Source of the DNA: Cycas panzhihuaensis
Lineage: Eukaryota > Cycadophyta
Direction of reading: 5' to 3'
Length of the DNA stretch: 64,000 nucleotides
Assembly (NCBI GenBank): GCA_023213395.1
Contig: CM041465.1
Coordinates: 186,193,741-186,257,740 of the forward strand
Made by a program: the position numbers and the translations under genes
Shown: positions 33,181-43,672 of the stretch, one piece after another
How positions within the stretch are numbered: the stretch's first letter is position 1
Layout: each line of letters begins with the position of its first letter
Notes under the pieces: model-generated
What the model was told of the DNA's origin: nothing
The model's input: only the letters and a program-made list of their open reading frames with translations
The model's database searches: none

Positions 33181-34550
33181 GAGTCTTAACCATCTTCCAT
33201 ATTGCCACTTTGTTGTTGATTGTATTATTGGTTCTTTTGATTCTTATTTGAGAATCGTTACCTATTTTGAGGTCTTTGACCTTGTGTGGGCCTTGGATTC
33301 CAATTTTACTGATAGAATTGGCCGTGAGGTTGATATGATGACCCCCCTTATAGGTAGAAAGGGCCTTCTTATTGTTGAATTGGACCACCATGTTGATAAT
33401 AAGGGTCTCCTTATTATGGAAAAAGGGCTCCTTGAGGAGGGCATGGTCCTCCTTGTTGATAAGAAGCTTCTTATCTTTGTTGATTATAACTAGGGCCTCC
33501 TTGATGGTATGAAGGTACTTCTTGTTGATAATTGGGGGGTGGTTATTGATAGACTAGCCCATATGCTTGGATCCCTTGGTTTTACAAGAGTTATAAATCA
33601 ACTTATCTTCTCCTGCATTTAGCAGCTAGGTGTCTGGATTTTCCACAGTAGAGATAGGTTACATTTTGTTTACCCTGCTGATTCTTTTGAGATTTTCCTT
33701 GTGGTTTATACTATAATTGTTGAAGCTACTGATTTGGATTAGAGGAGGAGGAGGTGCCAATAAGATGCTACTGAGTTGGCTGTTGATATAACTCTTGTGA
33801 TATAGAGAGAGAGTCCAAGAGTTGAACTAGTTCTTATTTCTAACTAATCTATTGGGCTATTTTATTAACACCCTTGCCCTTTTCTAAGTTTTAGGATATA
33901 AAGGCAAGAGTTGAGTTAGATGTCGATGTCACCCCTAGTCGATTGAAAATATTTTCCTCTCGAAGTAAGAGCCCATCAAAGGTTATGAAGACTATCTTAG
34001 AGTAGTTGTCATGTAACTTAGAGACAAAGGAGTTATATTCAATGGGTAAAATATTTATAATGCTTGAGATTAGATCATAGTCAGAAGGTAGTATACCAAG
34101 GATAATTAATTGGTTTCTAATGGTTTTAGCTTTAGTCAGATAATTTATAATATTTCTAGTAAAAGGCATGGTAAATAGGTGAGCCTTAAAGGTAAGGGAC
34201 CTAGATTCATCCTTCCTCTTATAGAGAGAACAAAGTATAGTCCAAGCTTCATTTGAGCATTATGTTATTTCAATATTTTGATCCACTTAGTCTTCAACTT
34301 CCAAGTGAAGGAAGGATAATACAATGTTATCCTTAGATTTAAAGTTAGCTAAGGCTATAGGATCTGGTAGAATAGTTTTAGTGGGATCATTTAGATCTTG
34401 AATAGGCTTAAGCATGGGTATGTCCCCATTGACATAGGCCTAATATTCATTTAAAATAAACAAGATTTTATCTTACTTTTTCCAAGGTATAAAGTTATTA
34501 ATACTATTGAGTTTGATATTGTTGGAAAGAAGCATTTGTAATGCCATGTT
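33181..34550 (-). pseudogene. element A gag
   Basis: Gag reads leftward from about 34545 (MALQMLLSNNIKLNSINNFI). A 92-codon open stretch at 33891-34169 (MPFTRNIINYLTKAKTIRNQ ... LPIEYNSF) is the UBN2-type gag core. A zinc-knuckle remnant YLYCGKSRHLAAKC is near 33610-33655, with its first Cys now Tyr. A repetitive Gln/Gly/Pro-rich linker (GDPYYQHGGPIQ-like) fills 33240-33560. It is broken by several stops. Confidence 0.82.
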
Positions 34551-34560
34551 TGAAAGGTTA

Positions 34561-36109
34561 TTATTATTATTATTATTATTTTGTATCTTTGATGTTTTTA
34601 AATTTTTATGTGATGAGGTACTACTCTACCTGAATGGCTTCTAATCTAGGATTCTAAGGTAAAGGGTCTCCAGGAAAGCTCTTGGTTGCTATCTTGTCTA
34701 ATGATGCTTGCCTACAAGTGGCAAACCATGAACCCAATATATTAGTATGTGAGCTCAAGGGCTCAATATATCTCAGTACGCAAGCTGCTAAGAAGGTCCT
34801 AAGACCCCCTTGATTTGTTTCCTTACCTGCGACAGTCTTATGCCAAACAATAGTTCTAGCAGTGAGAACTTACTAACCAAGGCACTCACCTCCCTAGGTC
34901 TAGGCTAGTCTCCAAACTCCAAAAGATAGGATCTCCCCCTTAACCTACCACCTATTACACCTTATAGGCAATGAGATTCTTCATCCAATATGAGTAGGCC
35001 AAGGGCATGTGCATGGGGGTAACTTCAAGGGTCCTAACCATTCCCCTTGTAAGGTTGGAAATAGGGGTTCAATTTGAGAGTTATCATTTTAATATAAAAA
35101 TTTAATTTTTTAAGTGAGTTTATTACACACAAGAGGTTCTTTTCAATGCAATAAATGAAATGAAACAAAAATAAATTAAATTAAAATGGCAACGATAGGT
35201 TTAGAATGCTCTTGATGGGCCAAGCTTTAAGAGTTAACTTCTTCAACCTTCTAAGAGTAACACCTATATATAAGACATCACCAAGAATTGAGTAGTTGAA
35301 AATGATAAGACACAACCTATTCTAGCAAAATAACCTTAAGAAAATTTAAAAATGCCTTCAAATCTTAAAAAATAAAGCTTAAATAACTTAAACATAAAGG
35401 TTAACTTGATCAGTAAATATCTCCTTCGAATTAGCTCCAAATCTAGCTAAATTTGATTCCAAATTATAGAGATCTAAATCAACTTTCTAATATCAGATAA
35501 ATGGTTGTAGAGATATTATAGAAATAATGTAGGTACCCTTTTTGAGGTTTATATGACTTACGTGTAAATACGGGTTACCAAAGCAGGAATGTGAAACCCT
35601 AACAGAGGATCAAATAGACTCAAAATGAGACGAAATTTTAGGAAAAATGATGCAATGATGATAGGTACCTAGTGGAATTAAAATTTCTGAAAAAAAATCT
35701 TGTATTGAGGAGAACAAAGCTATGGAAGTCTAGGGTTCTTTGTAGATCATATAATGAAGAATAAAGCTAAAAATAACAAAAAAAACTCTAGAAAGCTCCT
35801 CTGTGAGGCACTAGAAATGGGTGCAGGGCTACTACAAACCCTTGCAATTCTCCAACAAGTAACAATCATCAACAATATGATTACAACAAGTAAAAAACAT
35901 GATTTTTCATATATTTTCTTCAACAAAACTGAATAAAACCCCAGATGGATACAAATGAGCTTCAAAATCTATTGTGGTAGGCTAAAATCTCTCGCAACCA
36001 ATTGTGTATGAGCTCCAACACTACATGAAACCTTAGATTTTCTAAAGAATGTGAAGGAAATGGAGCAAAATCAACTAAAATCACCAAAATACTTTTAAAT
36101 CAGGCACAT
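34561..36109 (-). other. element A leader
   Basis: Non-coding. The block 34640-35060 is clearly homologous to the leader of G at about 48000-48440 (shared AATATATTAGTATGTGAG, AAGGCACTCA and others), although the LTRs of A and G differ. Open frames near 35750 are short and unconvincing. Confidence 0.65.
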
Positions 36110-36125
36110 ACAAGCTTTGATACCA

Positions 36126-36510
36126 TGTGAGAATAATAAGATCTAAATACATGTGCTCTAATTCAAGTATAATAATCAAAATATCAACAAATATTAAATA
36201 AATCAAGAAAATAAGTAAGACATATGATCATGCAATGGTATAGGTGAATTCACCACATCGTAGACTCTCTCTCATGTAGATATTCTGTATTAATCAGAAT
36301 CTAATATTTAAAGTACAAAGATGCAGTGCAATATTTATAGCCATTCGCCAAGATTACAATGCAATAGAATAGGCCAGCTTAACAGCATATGAGGTAGACT
36401 TGACCTTATTATCCAATATGATTAAATTACATCAAGGGTCCATTAATACATTATAAACATGAATTTACATAAATGAGAAGAAATGGATGAGGTATTACAA
36501 TGTTTTAACA
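36126..36510 (-). repeat. 5' LTR of element A
   Basis: 385 bp, TGTGAGAATAATAAG ... GTTTTAACA, followed by TSD GCCAC. It is visibly more diverged from the two left LTRs than those are from each other. Confidence 0.9.
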
Positions 36511-36515
36511 GCCAC

Positions 36516-37735
36516 ACCATCCTCTAGCTATTCTAGGTTTGATGAAACTTATGATTATATTAGAAGGTCCTTTTATTGGCTAAGGTAGAAATTTGATATT
36601 CAACACTTCATTAACTCTTATGATACTTGTTAGTGATAAAATGTAGAACAATTGAGCTATCAGGTCTACTTCAACCCTTACCTATTCTAAATCATAAGAG
36701 GATTGATATCAGTATCAAGTTTATCATAGGTCATCCTAAATCTATAGGTAAAGACATTATTTTATTTGTTGTAGATCACTTAATAAAATACATATATTGT
36801 AAACCTTTCCATAGCATAAAATCTATCTCTTAAGTTGATTTATGAGGACAATTCAATGTCTTCATGGGTTTTTCTAAATAATTGTTAATGTTTGGGACCC
36901 AAGGTTCATTAGTAAATTTTAGACCAAGCTATTTTAGCTAGCCAATACATAGTTTCAAATGAGTACTACTTGCCACCCATAAAATTATGGCTAAACCAAT
37001 GCTATTAATAAATTCCTTAAAGTTTATTTACATTACTTTACAAGGATAAGCAATCCTAATTAGTGTAATGGTTATGTTTAGTTAAGTATTAGTACAACAT
37101 ATCATATTATTTAGCTATAAAGATGTCTCCTTTCCTAGCACTTTATGGCTATCCAGCACCATATATCAATTCATTTTTAAAAAAAATGACCTAATCACCA
37201 ACTATCAAATAAATGTAATAATAGATAAATGACCTAATTTGAGCTCTTAAGGACAACCTTCAACTGGCACAAAATTGCATGAAGCAGTAAGTTGATAACC
37301 ATCATTCTGAATGCCAATTTAATATAGGTGACTAGGTCTTCATCAAACTATAACCTTGTAAACATTATTCACTTAAATCCTCTAGAAAAAAAAATCTTAC
37401 CCCTTATATTTATGGATCATTTCAAATACTACAACAAATCAATGTTACATATGCCTTAGATATGCCTGGAGTCTAGATTCATAATGTCTTTAGCCTCAAA
37501 CCAAAAGTTGGGTCCCAGATTATTCCTTAATCGAGTTACCTATCCTTGATGATAAAGACCAAATTTTTCTCACCTTGAAGGTAATCCTTGACACTCATAC
37601 CAAATAATTACAACGTCGAACAATCAAGGAATATTTAATCGAATGGTAGTCCCTTCCATCTATTGATGCTACTTAGGAATCTAAGGAGATTTTAAGGAGG
37701 TTCTCTAACCTTCTCATGATTTAAGGGTAAAGCAT
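36516..37735 (+). pseudogene. gypsy integrase (rest) and C-terminal chromodomain-like tail
   Basis: This continues the integrase zinc domain (SRFDETYDYIRRSFYW near 36535) and then gives LQPLPILNHKRIDISIKFII and DIILFVVDHLIKYIYCKPF near 36670-36820, the core around the first catalytic Asp. The tail at about 37580-37730 reads LKVILDTHTK, LQRRTIKEYLIEW and SLPSIDAT.ESKEILRRF, which fits the C-terminal chromodomain of plant chromoviruses. Stops replace expected Trp/Gln (TAG at the W of the AT-W-E motif). Not functional. Confidence 0.85.
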
Positions 37736-37779
37736 TTCAAAGGGGGGCGTGGGGGGGGGGGAGGGTGGAGGAGTGGACT
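37736..37779 (+). other. gypsy polypurine tract (G-rich)
   Basis: It starts AAAGGGGGGCG and includes a run of 13 G (37750-37761 area), immediately before the 3' LTR. It would prime plus-strand synthesis. The G-run might also form a quadruplex. Confidence 0.75.
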
Positions 37780-38094
37780 TGGTGTACTTCTTATAAATTA
37801 GTTAGTAACCATAGTACTTAGTCATTAATTAAGCTTAATAACTAGTTAGCATTTGAATAATTAGTGGGAGATATGAAAAGGTAAGAATTCATTCAAACAG
37901 TTGCATACCACTTATACAAATTTCCCCCGTTCTCGTAATTAATTATTATGTATTATTGAATTCAATTAAATTTTCTCATTTAGATATTTCATCAAGTGAT
38001 TACTCTACACATAAAATAGCTTCTTCATTGTGTCTATATTGGGTAATACATAAAGTTAAATGTAAAGATAGTAGTAAATGCTCAATCTACTACA
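37780..38094 (+). repeat. 3' LTR of the gypsy element
   Basis: 315 bp, TGGTGTACTT ... TCTACTACA, matching 6883-7220. The TSD CTCTT follows. Confidence 0.88.
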
Positions 38095-40434
38095 CTCTTC
38101 ATTCTAGATATACTTTTAGATAAAATGGTGATACATCTCATCATATTTCATGTAATAATGAAATACTAAGTTCTTGACAATCTTCAAAATACTTTGATTA
38201 TCACAATATGATGTAATTACCTCATCTTGATAAGGTCCTAAATCACTAAGAACTTGTCTTAACTAGATGGCCTCAAAAGTTACTGCAACAATAACTTTAT
38301 ACTCTACCTTAGTAAAATATAATGTAGCATTAGACTATTTCTTATTGTTTGAAGTGATGACACTAAAATCTAAATTGAAGTAATATCCTAAATTGGATCT
38401 TCTTTTATTTGTATATCTAGCCTAATCAAAATCTGAATATCCCTCTAGCAAGAAATTATCATTTTGACTAAACTCTAATCCTAAGTGTACTGTGCTTTAT
38501 AAATATATTAGAAACCTCTTTATAGATTTCTAATAGCTCTACTTTGGTGTAGCCATTAACCTCAATCCTATATGAACTATAAAGAAAATATTAGTCTTAG
38601 TCATAATTAAATAGATCAAATTACTAACTAATTACCTGAACATTGTGCCATCTACTTAGTCCTTATTATCTAGAGATACCAACTTCGAACCTATCTTTAT
38701 GGAGGTATATATAGGTTTAGATTCCTTAATTGTAAATTTTTTTACAATTTCCCATGCATACTTATCTTGTAAAATGAAGATTTTCCTAGGCTTTGGATAC
38801 TTTCACTCTTAAAAAGTAGTGGAGCACTCTAAGATTTGTCATCTCGCATGTCTTTTTGAGATTATTTTTTAGGTCATCAACCTTTGAGGCATCATTACCT
38901 ATGCTAATAAGATCATATATATACAATACTATAAAGATGACTAAATTTTCTTCAACCTTAATATATAGGTTTAGATTAACTAGCAACCTCCTAAACCTAT
39001 TATTTAGAAAATACTAATTGATTTTAGAGTACTTGGCTCTTAAAGCTTGCTTTAAGTTATTCAAAGCCTTTTTTGAATGATATACTGAATGCTCTTTTTC
39101 CTTAGTAATATATATCTAAATGGTTACTAAATATAGACTTCCTCCATAAGATCTCCATTAAGGAAGATAGTTTTGACATCAAGCTAGTGAGACTACTATT
39201 TGAGTTGAGCAATAATTGCTAGTATTAATTTAATCATTATCATCTTGGTTACTAAAGTGAATTTCTCCTAATAGTTTATCCCTCTATTTGATTAAATCAT
39301 ATAACTATCAATATAGACTTTAGTTTGTTTATAGAGCTATCAAATATGAATTTTGCCTTATAGATCCATTTACAACTAATTATCTATTTGCCTATTAGTA
39401 AATCAACAAAGTCCCAAGTCTTATTTCACTCAATGGTATAGATCTTAACATTTATTATTGATCTCTATTTCTGCCTCTATTTGGTCTTCTTGAAACTCAA
39501 AGGCTCTTAAGTATTCAACATATTTGTTATTAAAACAAAAACTAATTGTATTAAGTCTCATCCTTAACTTCCATTTTCCTTCTATCTCGAGTAACTAAGA
39601 TTCTATAATAGTCTTTAAGTACCATTTAGAAAATTTCTTAGTAGGTGGAATGACTTTAGGCTACATTTCTAACTATGATTCTTGAGTATTTCATACTCCT
39701 TCTCCTTAATTTCTTTGTCATTTAACTCAATGTTTAGCTTAATATACTATTATCTTGAAGAACTAGATTCATGTTATTCTACAATTTATTTTCCTTTATG
39801 TCATCAAATCTTTCAAGTGTCTAGGTCTAAATCCTAATTTATAACCTATTTATTAACCTCTTTAAATATAATGCCTTGAGTTGTATGTACCTTCTTGGTT
39901 ACTAACTTATATACCCAATACACTTTGCTTTCTTTGTTGTATTCCACAAGGATGCATTTAGAACTTTTATCATCAATTTTTCTATATTTCACATTGGGAA
40001 CATGTATATATATCATGATTATAATGATTCTCACATGGCTTACTATAGGTTTTCATCTTGATCATGCTTCATTAGGTGTTTTATTATATACAATGATTGT
40101 AATACTCTTATTAGTCAGGTATATTATTGCATAAATAACTTCAACCCAAAAAATCTTTAAGAGATTCTTTACTTTCATCATTAACTTGTCTTTTTTAACC
40201 AATGCCTTGCTCATCCTCTTAGCTACATCATTCTACTATAGGGTATATACTACCATTAACTATTTTATAATGCTATGGTCCTTATAGAATTAGACAAAGG
40301 CATTGGAAGTGTATTCTTCTGCATTATCTAATATGAGAATCTTCACCCTTTTATTGCTTTCATTTTCTACCTTCGCTTTAAACTCCTTAAAGATATCAAA
40401 TACTTAGGATTTCTCCTTTATAGGATACACCTAC
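38095..40434 (-). pseudogene. element E pol: RNase H, RT, integrase C-terminal part
   Basis: RNase H covers about 38100-38480. RT covers about 38700-39260, with VLYIYDLISIGND near 38910 (the YVDD motif degraded to YIYD), SDFLRVLHYFL-type sequence at 38800 and LDVKTIFLNGDLMEEVY near 39170. The integrase C-terminal segment is at 39846-40034 (VPNVKYRKIDDKSSKCILV) and part of the core at 40100-40434. The integrase is cut by element H at TSD ACCTT. Many stops. Confidence 0.85.
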
Positions 40435-40439
40435 ACCTT

Positions 40440-40824
40440 TGTTAAAATGTAATATTTAATATGGGTTGATGTTAATTAAGGGCCCCCCCTTATCTCTCTC
40501 ATAGTAAATTTATATTAGGTTATTAAGATGTATGCATATGGTGTATACCTATTCATATAATTGTCCTATTAGAGGACATAAGGGTTCTTTCATTTAGTTT
40601 ATTAAGTGTGAGATCACATGTACTATAAGTTTGTATTTATGCCTAATGTAATAATTTAAATATGATTATTTTCTTACATCTTTATTGTATTTAGTATTGT
40701 ACATACTTCATCTTTCATATATTCATTTATTATTTTATCATTAATACCTCATACTTGTAACATACTTTACATGTATATTTTCATTGTGATTTTAAAGGTA
40801 ATATTTAAATCCTTATTTTTAACA
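40440..40824 (+). repeat. 5' LTR of H
   Basis: Starts TGTTAAAATGTAATATTT and ends TTTTTAACA. Direct repeat with 41986-42365. Confidence 0.9.
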
Positions 40825-41985
40825 TGGTATTAGAGTAGGGTTAAATCTAAGCCACTATGATGAGGTAAAGATCTTATCAGTTAAAATTTGTGCAAGGTTT
40901 CTCTTGTATATACTCATCTTGCAAGTAAGTAGTAGGGTTTAAAACTATATATATAAAATATTTCTAAGAAGCAATGGAAAATTTAAGATGAATTAACTCA
41001 TACTATAAATTTTGAGTGGTCACACTATAGATTTTGGGGCTATAAAGAAAAGATTGCAGCAGATTTAATTTTTGTCTGCTTTCTATCACTAATCTTAAAG
41101 GTATATTTAGTGCCTCAACTTTGAATAACTATAACTTCATCTATACGTATCTAATTGACTTCAAATATTTTTTGATTTTATGCAATTTTTTATCTACTTT
41201 CAAATGGAAGTGGTTTTAGGTAAATCAAAGATCTGATTAAAATGTTATTAACATTTTATCATAAGGTACTTTTGTAGTCTAAAAGGCCTAGGGTAAACTA
41301 TCCTTAAAAAGGTCATAACTTTTGATATAGATATTATTTTGGCATGATGGTGAATAAAAAATATATTTGGTTTAAAATTAAATAAAAAATACTAATTTAA
41401 GATAGTTTAAAGGATCCTAACAACCATTTTTACACTTATGAGAGTTCTTTCTTATAAAATCATATATGTTATTTGCTTGTTAATAATTATATTATTGGTT
41501 CTTAGTAGAATATACTTCATAAAATCATATTTGGTTGTCAGTAAACTTGGAAAGCTTAAATTCAAAGCGATATCCATATGTATCCTTAAAGAACCATATA
41601 AACTTCAAGGTGTATCCTACTCTTATCCTTGAAGGAAATATAAATTGGTTATCTCAAATAAGAATGAAGGAATCACAAATTAGTTACCTCAAATAAGAAT
41701 GAAGTTGCTTTGGTATGCAACTCATTTGCTTAGAAGACTTGGTCCTAAAATAAAGTTAATTGATGTTGATCAAACCTTATACCTAAAGAAGATTCATATT
41801 TAATTGGTAGTTGTAGTAATTAGTTACCCATGCATTCTAGTAGATAGACCTTTCTTCATAAGAACTTTAATAGATTTAATATGAAGCTTGAAAACATAAC
41901 TAGTACAATATGAAGATAATCTTCATTTAATCCATTATATTTCTACATAATATTATAGATGCAATATTAAATATTGTGGGAGGGT

Positions 41986-42365
41986 ATTCAAATATCATGT
42001 TTAATGTGGGATTGATGTTAATTAAGTGTCCCCCTTTATCTCTCTTATAATAATTCTATATTTTATTATTAAGATATGTGCATGTGATATATACATATTT
42101 ATGTAATCATCCTATTAGAGGGCATAAGGGTTCTTTCATTTGATTGGTCAAGTATGAGGTCACATGTACTATAAGTATGCATTCATACCTAATGCAATAA
42201 CTCAGAAAGTGATTATTTTTCTACATCTTTATTGTATTTTGTATTATACATACTTTATTTGTTGTGTATTCATTTATTATTTTATTATTAATGCCTTATA
42301 ATATAATTTACATTTATATTTTCATTATGATTTCAAAGATAATCTTTAAATCCCTATTTTTAATA
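41986..42365 (+). repeat. 3' LTR of H
   Basis: Starts TATTCAAATATCATG and ends TTTTTAATA. Shares long blocks with the 5' LTR (CCTATTAGAGG, GGTTCTTTCATTT, GTCACATGTACTATAAGT). Confidence 0.9.
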
Positions 42366-42370
42366 ACCTT

Positions 42371-43185
42371 TCTAAAAAGGGCATTAATAGAGATCAAGAA
42401 ATATCTTATACCTCCAAGCAAAGTAGTTGTCATAGGATCTTAGATATCTAAGTGGATTAGGCTCAACATTTTAGTCATACTCCAAGCCTTACTTTTTGAA
42501 AATGTCTCCCTATGTTACTTCTCATAAATGAAAGGTTCATAGATGCCCTTTTCTACCTTGAACTTCATGAGACCATGTACTATATTTAACTTATTTATCA
42601 AGTGTAGGATAGAGAAATGTAAATACCCCAATCTCTTATTCCACAATTAATTTTTTCTAGACATATCAACAATCATTTCTCTTTAGATTACTAACTTATA
42701 TAATACCTTATAAAGACCATATTCCTTATGCATTCTATAACTGTTTCCCCTTTAGGATAACTAATAGTGGCCTTCCCATCCTTAAAGAGAATACTCATTT
42801 TATTATCCTCTATCTAATTAACTAATATTAGAGTCTTCTTTAGTCCTAGTGTATGACATATCATCAATATGATAATGTTCTCTATTTAGAGCTATAAATA
42901 GGACATCTTTTGCTCTTAATAGTTTAGATTATATTATCTCTAAATTATATTATATCCTATTACTTTCCACATATACTTGAACCAATCAAACCTACTAATC
43001 TTGTACTTAGAAGCACCCAAGTTGATGTACTAGACATTACTTAACCCTTTTTAATACACTGCATATTTTGTTAATCAACTATATTCTATTGGTTACCTTT
43101 ATATTACTATTGACCATCGTACAACATCCTATAATTTCTCTTGATATGACCTAATTTGTTACATTTATAGTAGGTCTTTTAGGGT
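42371..43185 (-). pseudogene. element E: integrase N-terminus, protease, end of gag
   Basis: Downstream of H the minus strand continues the integrase (about 42371-42560, SLIHLDI near 42450), the GAG-pre-integrase area, a protease remnant WYINLGASKYKI near 43005-43040 (D-S-G now N-L-G) and a zinc knuckle YYKCNKLGHIKRNY near 43130-43180, with the outer Cys residues changed to Tyr. Gag upstream of the knuckle is missing because G begins at about 43197. Confidence 0.78.
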
Positions 43186-43196
43186 AGCGTTTAGAA

Positions 43197-43672
43197 TAAG
43201 AGAATAATAATTTTATACCTATTACTAATGTGTAAAATAATGCAAAATCACATAATAAGGTGGGTATTAAATATCCCTAATATAATATACACACACAATA
43301 TTTTATTAAAATATAAAATATATGGAGTTTTTTGAAGGATGAGGTGTAGAGCGAGACTTCACAATGGTGAGTACATGCTTGCTCAAATTAAAAATATCCA
43401 ATGAATAGTGGGTAGTGTTAAAAAACATCAGGGAGGTAGTCCTACCCCTTATGTAGATAATTTTGAGGAAGTGATGAGTGCCTTAACCCAACCTATATAG
43501 ATTTTAAATTAATATTAAAAAAATACAATTATTAAATGAAGTACATATCTTAATAATAATGTGTCAGCATATGGTGGCTAATTTACAACTCAAGGTTCCC
43601 TAGAGAGCTCCAAAGGTGGATTTGAGGGGTCCTAAGTATACATCTCCATATGCACATTGGGTGTTATCCTAA
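43197..43672 (-). repeat. 3' LTR of copia element G
   Basis: It lies between the E zinc knuckle and the polypurine tract complement of G (ATTCTCCCCCATAATTCCC at 43673-43691). It ends CCTAATA (CA decayed to TA). The left end is placed by similarity of TAAGAGAATAATA to the LTR start of A. I find no second copy in the window, so the ends are approximate. Confidence 0.55.

Larger units (their letters stand above)
11067..36510 (-). mobile_element. Ty1/copia element A, whole element with nested insertions
   Basis: Minus-strand copia element inserted in the gypsy integrase, with TSD GCCAC at 11062-11066 and 36511-36515. The left (3') LTR is 11067-11448 and the right (5') LTR 36126-36510, with a primer-binding site at about 36110-36125 (complement of GCTTTGATACCATG). 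A third, extra LTR lies at 17808-18191. Gag, protease, integrase, RT and RNase H run from 34560 down to 18192, interrupted by B. Confidence 0.92.
6883..38094 (+). mobile_element. Ty3/gypsy chromovirus, whole element with nested insertions
   Basis: The outer boundaries are two LTRs, 6883-7220 and 37780-38094, and a 5 bp target-site duplication CTCTT at 6878-6882 and 38095-38099. The order is LTR, leader, gag, protease, RT, RNase H, integrase, chromodomain-like tail, polypurine tract, LTR. The integrase is split at 11066/36516 by copia element A with its own TSD (GCCAC). Without insertions the element is about 5.8 kb. All genes are broken. Confidence 0.92.
40440..42365 (+). mobile_element. small non-coding LTR retrotransposon H (TRIM/SMART-like)
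   Basis: It has 385 bp and 380 bp LTRs (40440-40824, 41986-42365) with termini TGTTAAAA/TTTTAACA (decayed to TA at both ends in the second copy), and TSD ACCTT at 40435-40439 and 42366-42370. The primer-binding site TGGTATTAGAGT follows the first LTR at 40825, and the polypurine tract TGGGAGGG precedes the second. The 1.16 kb internal region has no gag or pol and no frame over 65 codons of interest. It must move in trans. It is larger than classical TRIMs. Confidence 0.9.

Noticed and set aside
33248-33493. 81-codon plus-strand frame
   Set aside because: Shadow of the repetitive Gln/Gly/Pro-rich gag linker of A on the opposite strand.
39895-40134. 79-codon plus-strand frame
   Set aside because: Antisense shadow of the E integrase C-terminal segment.
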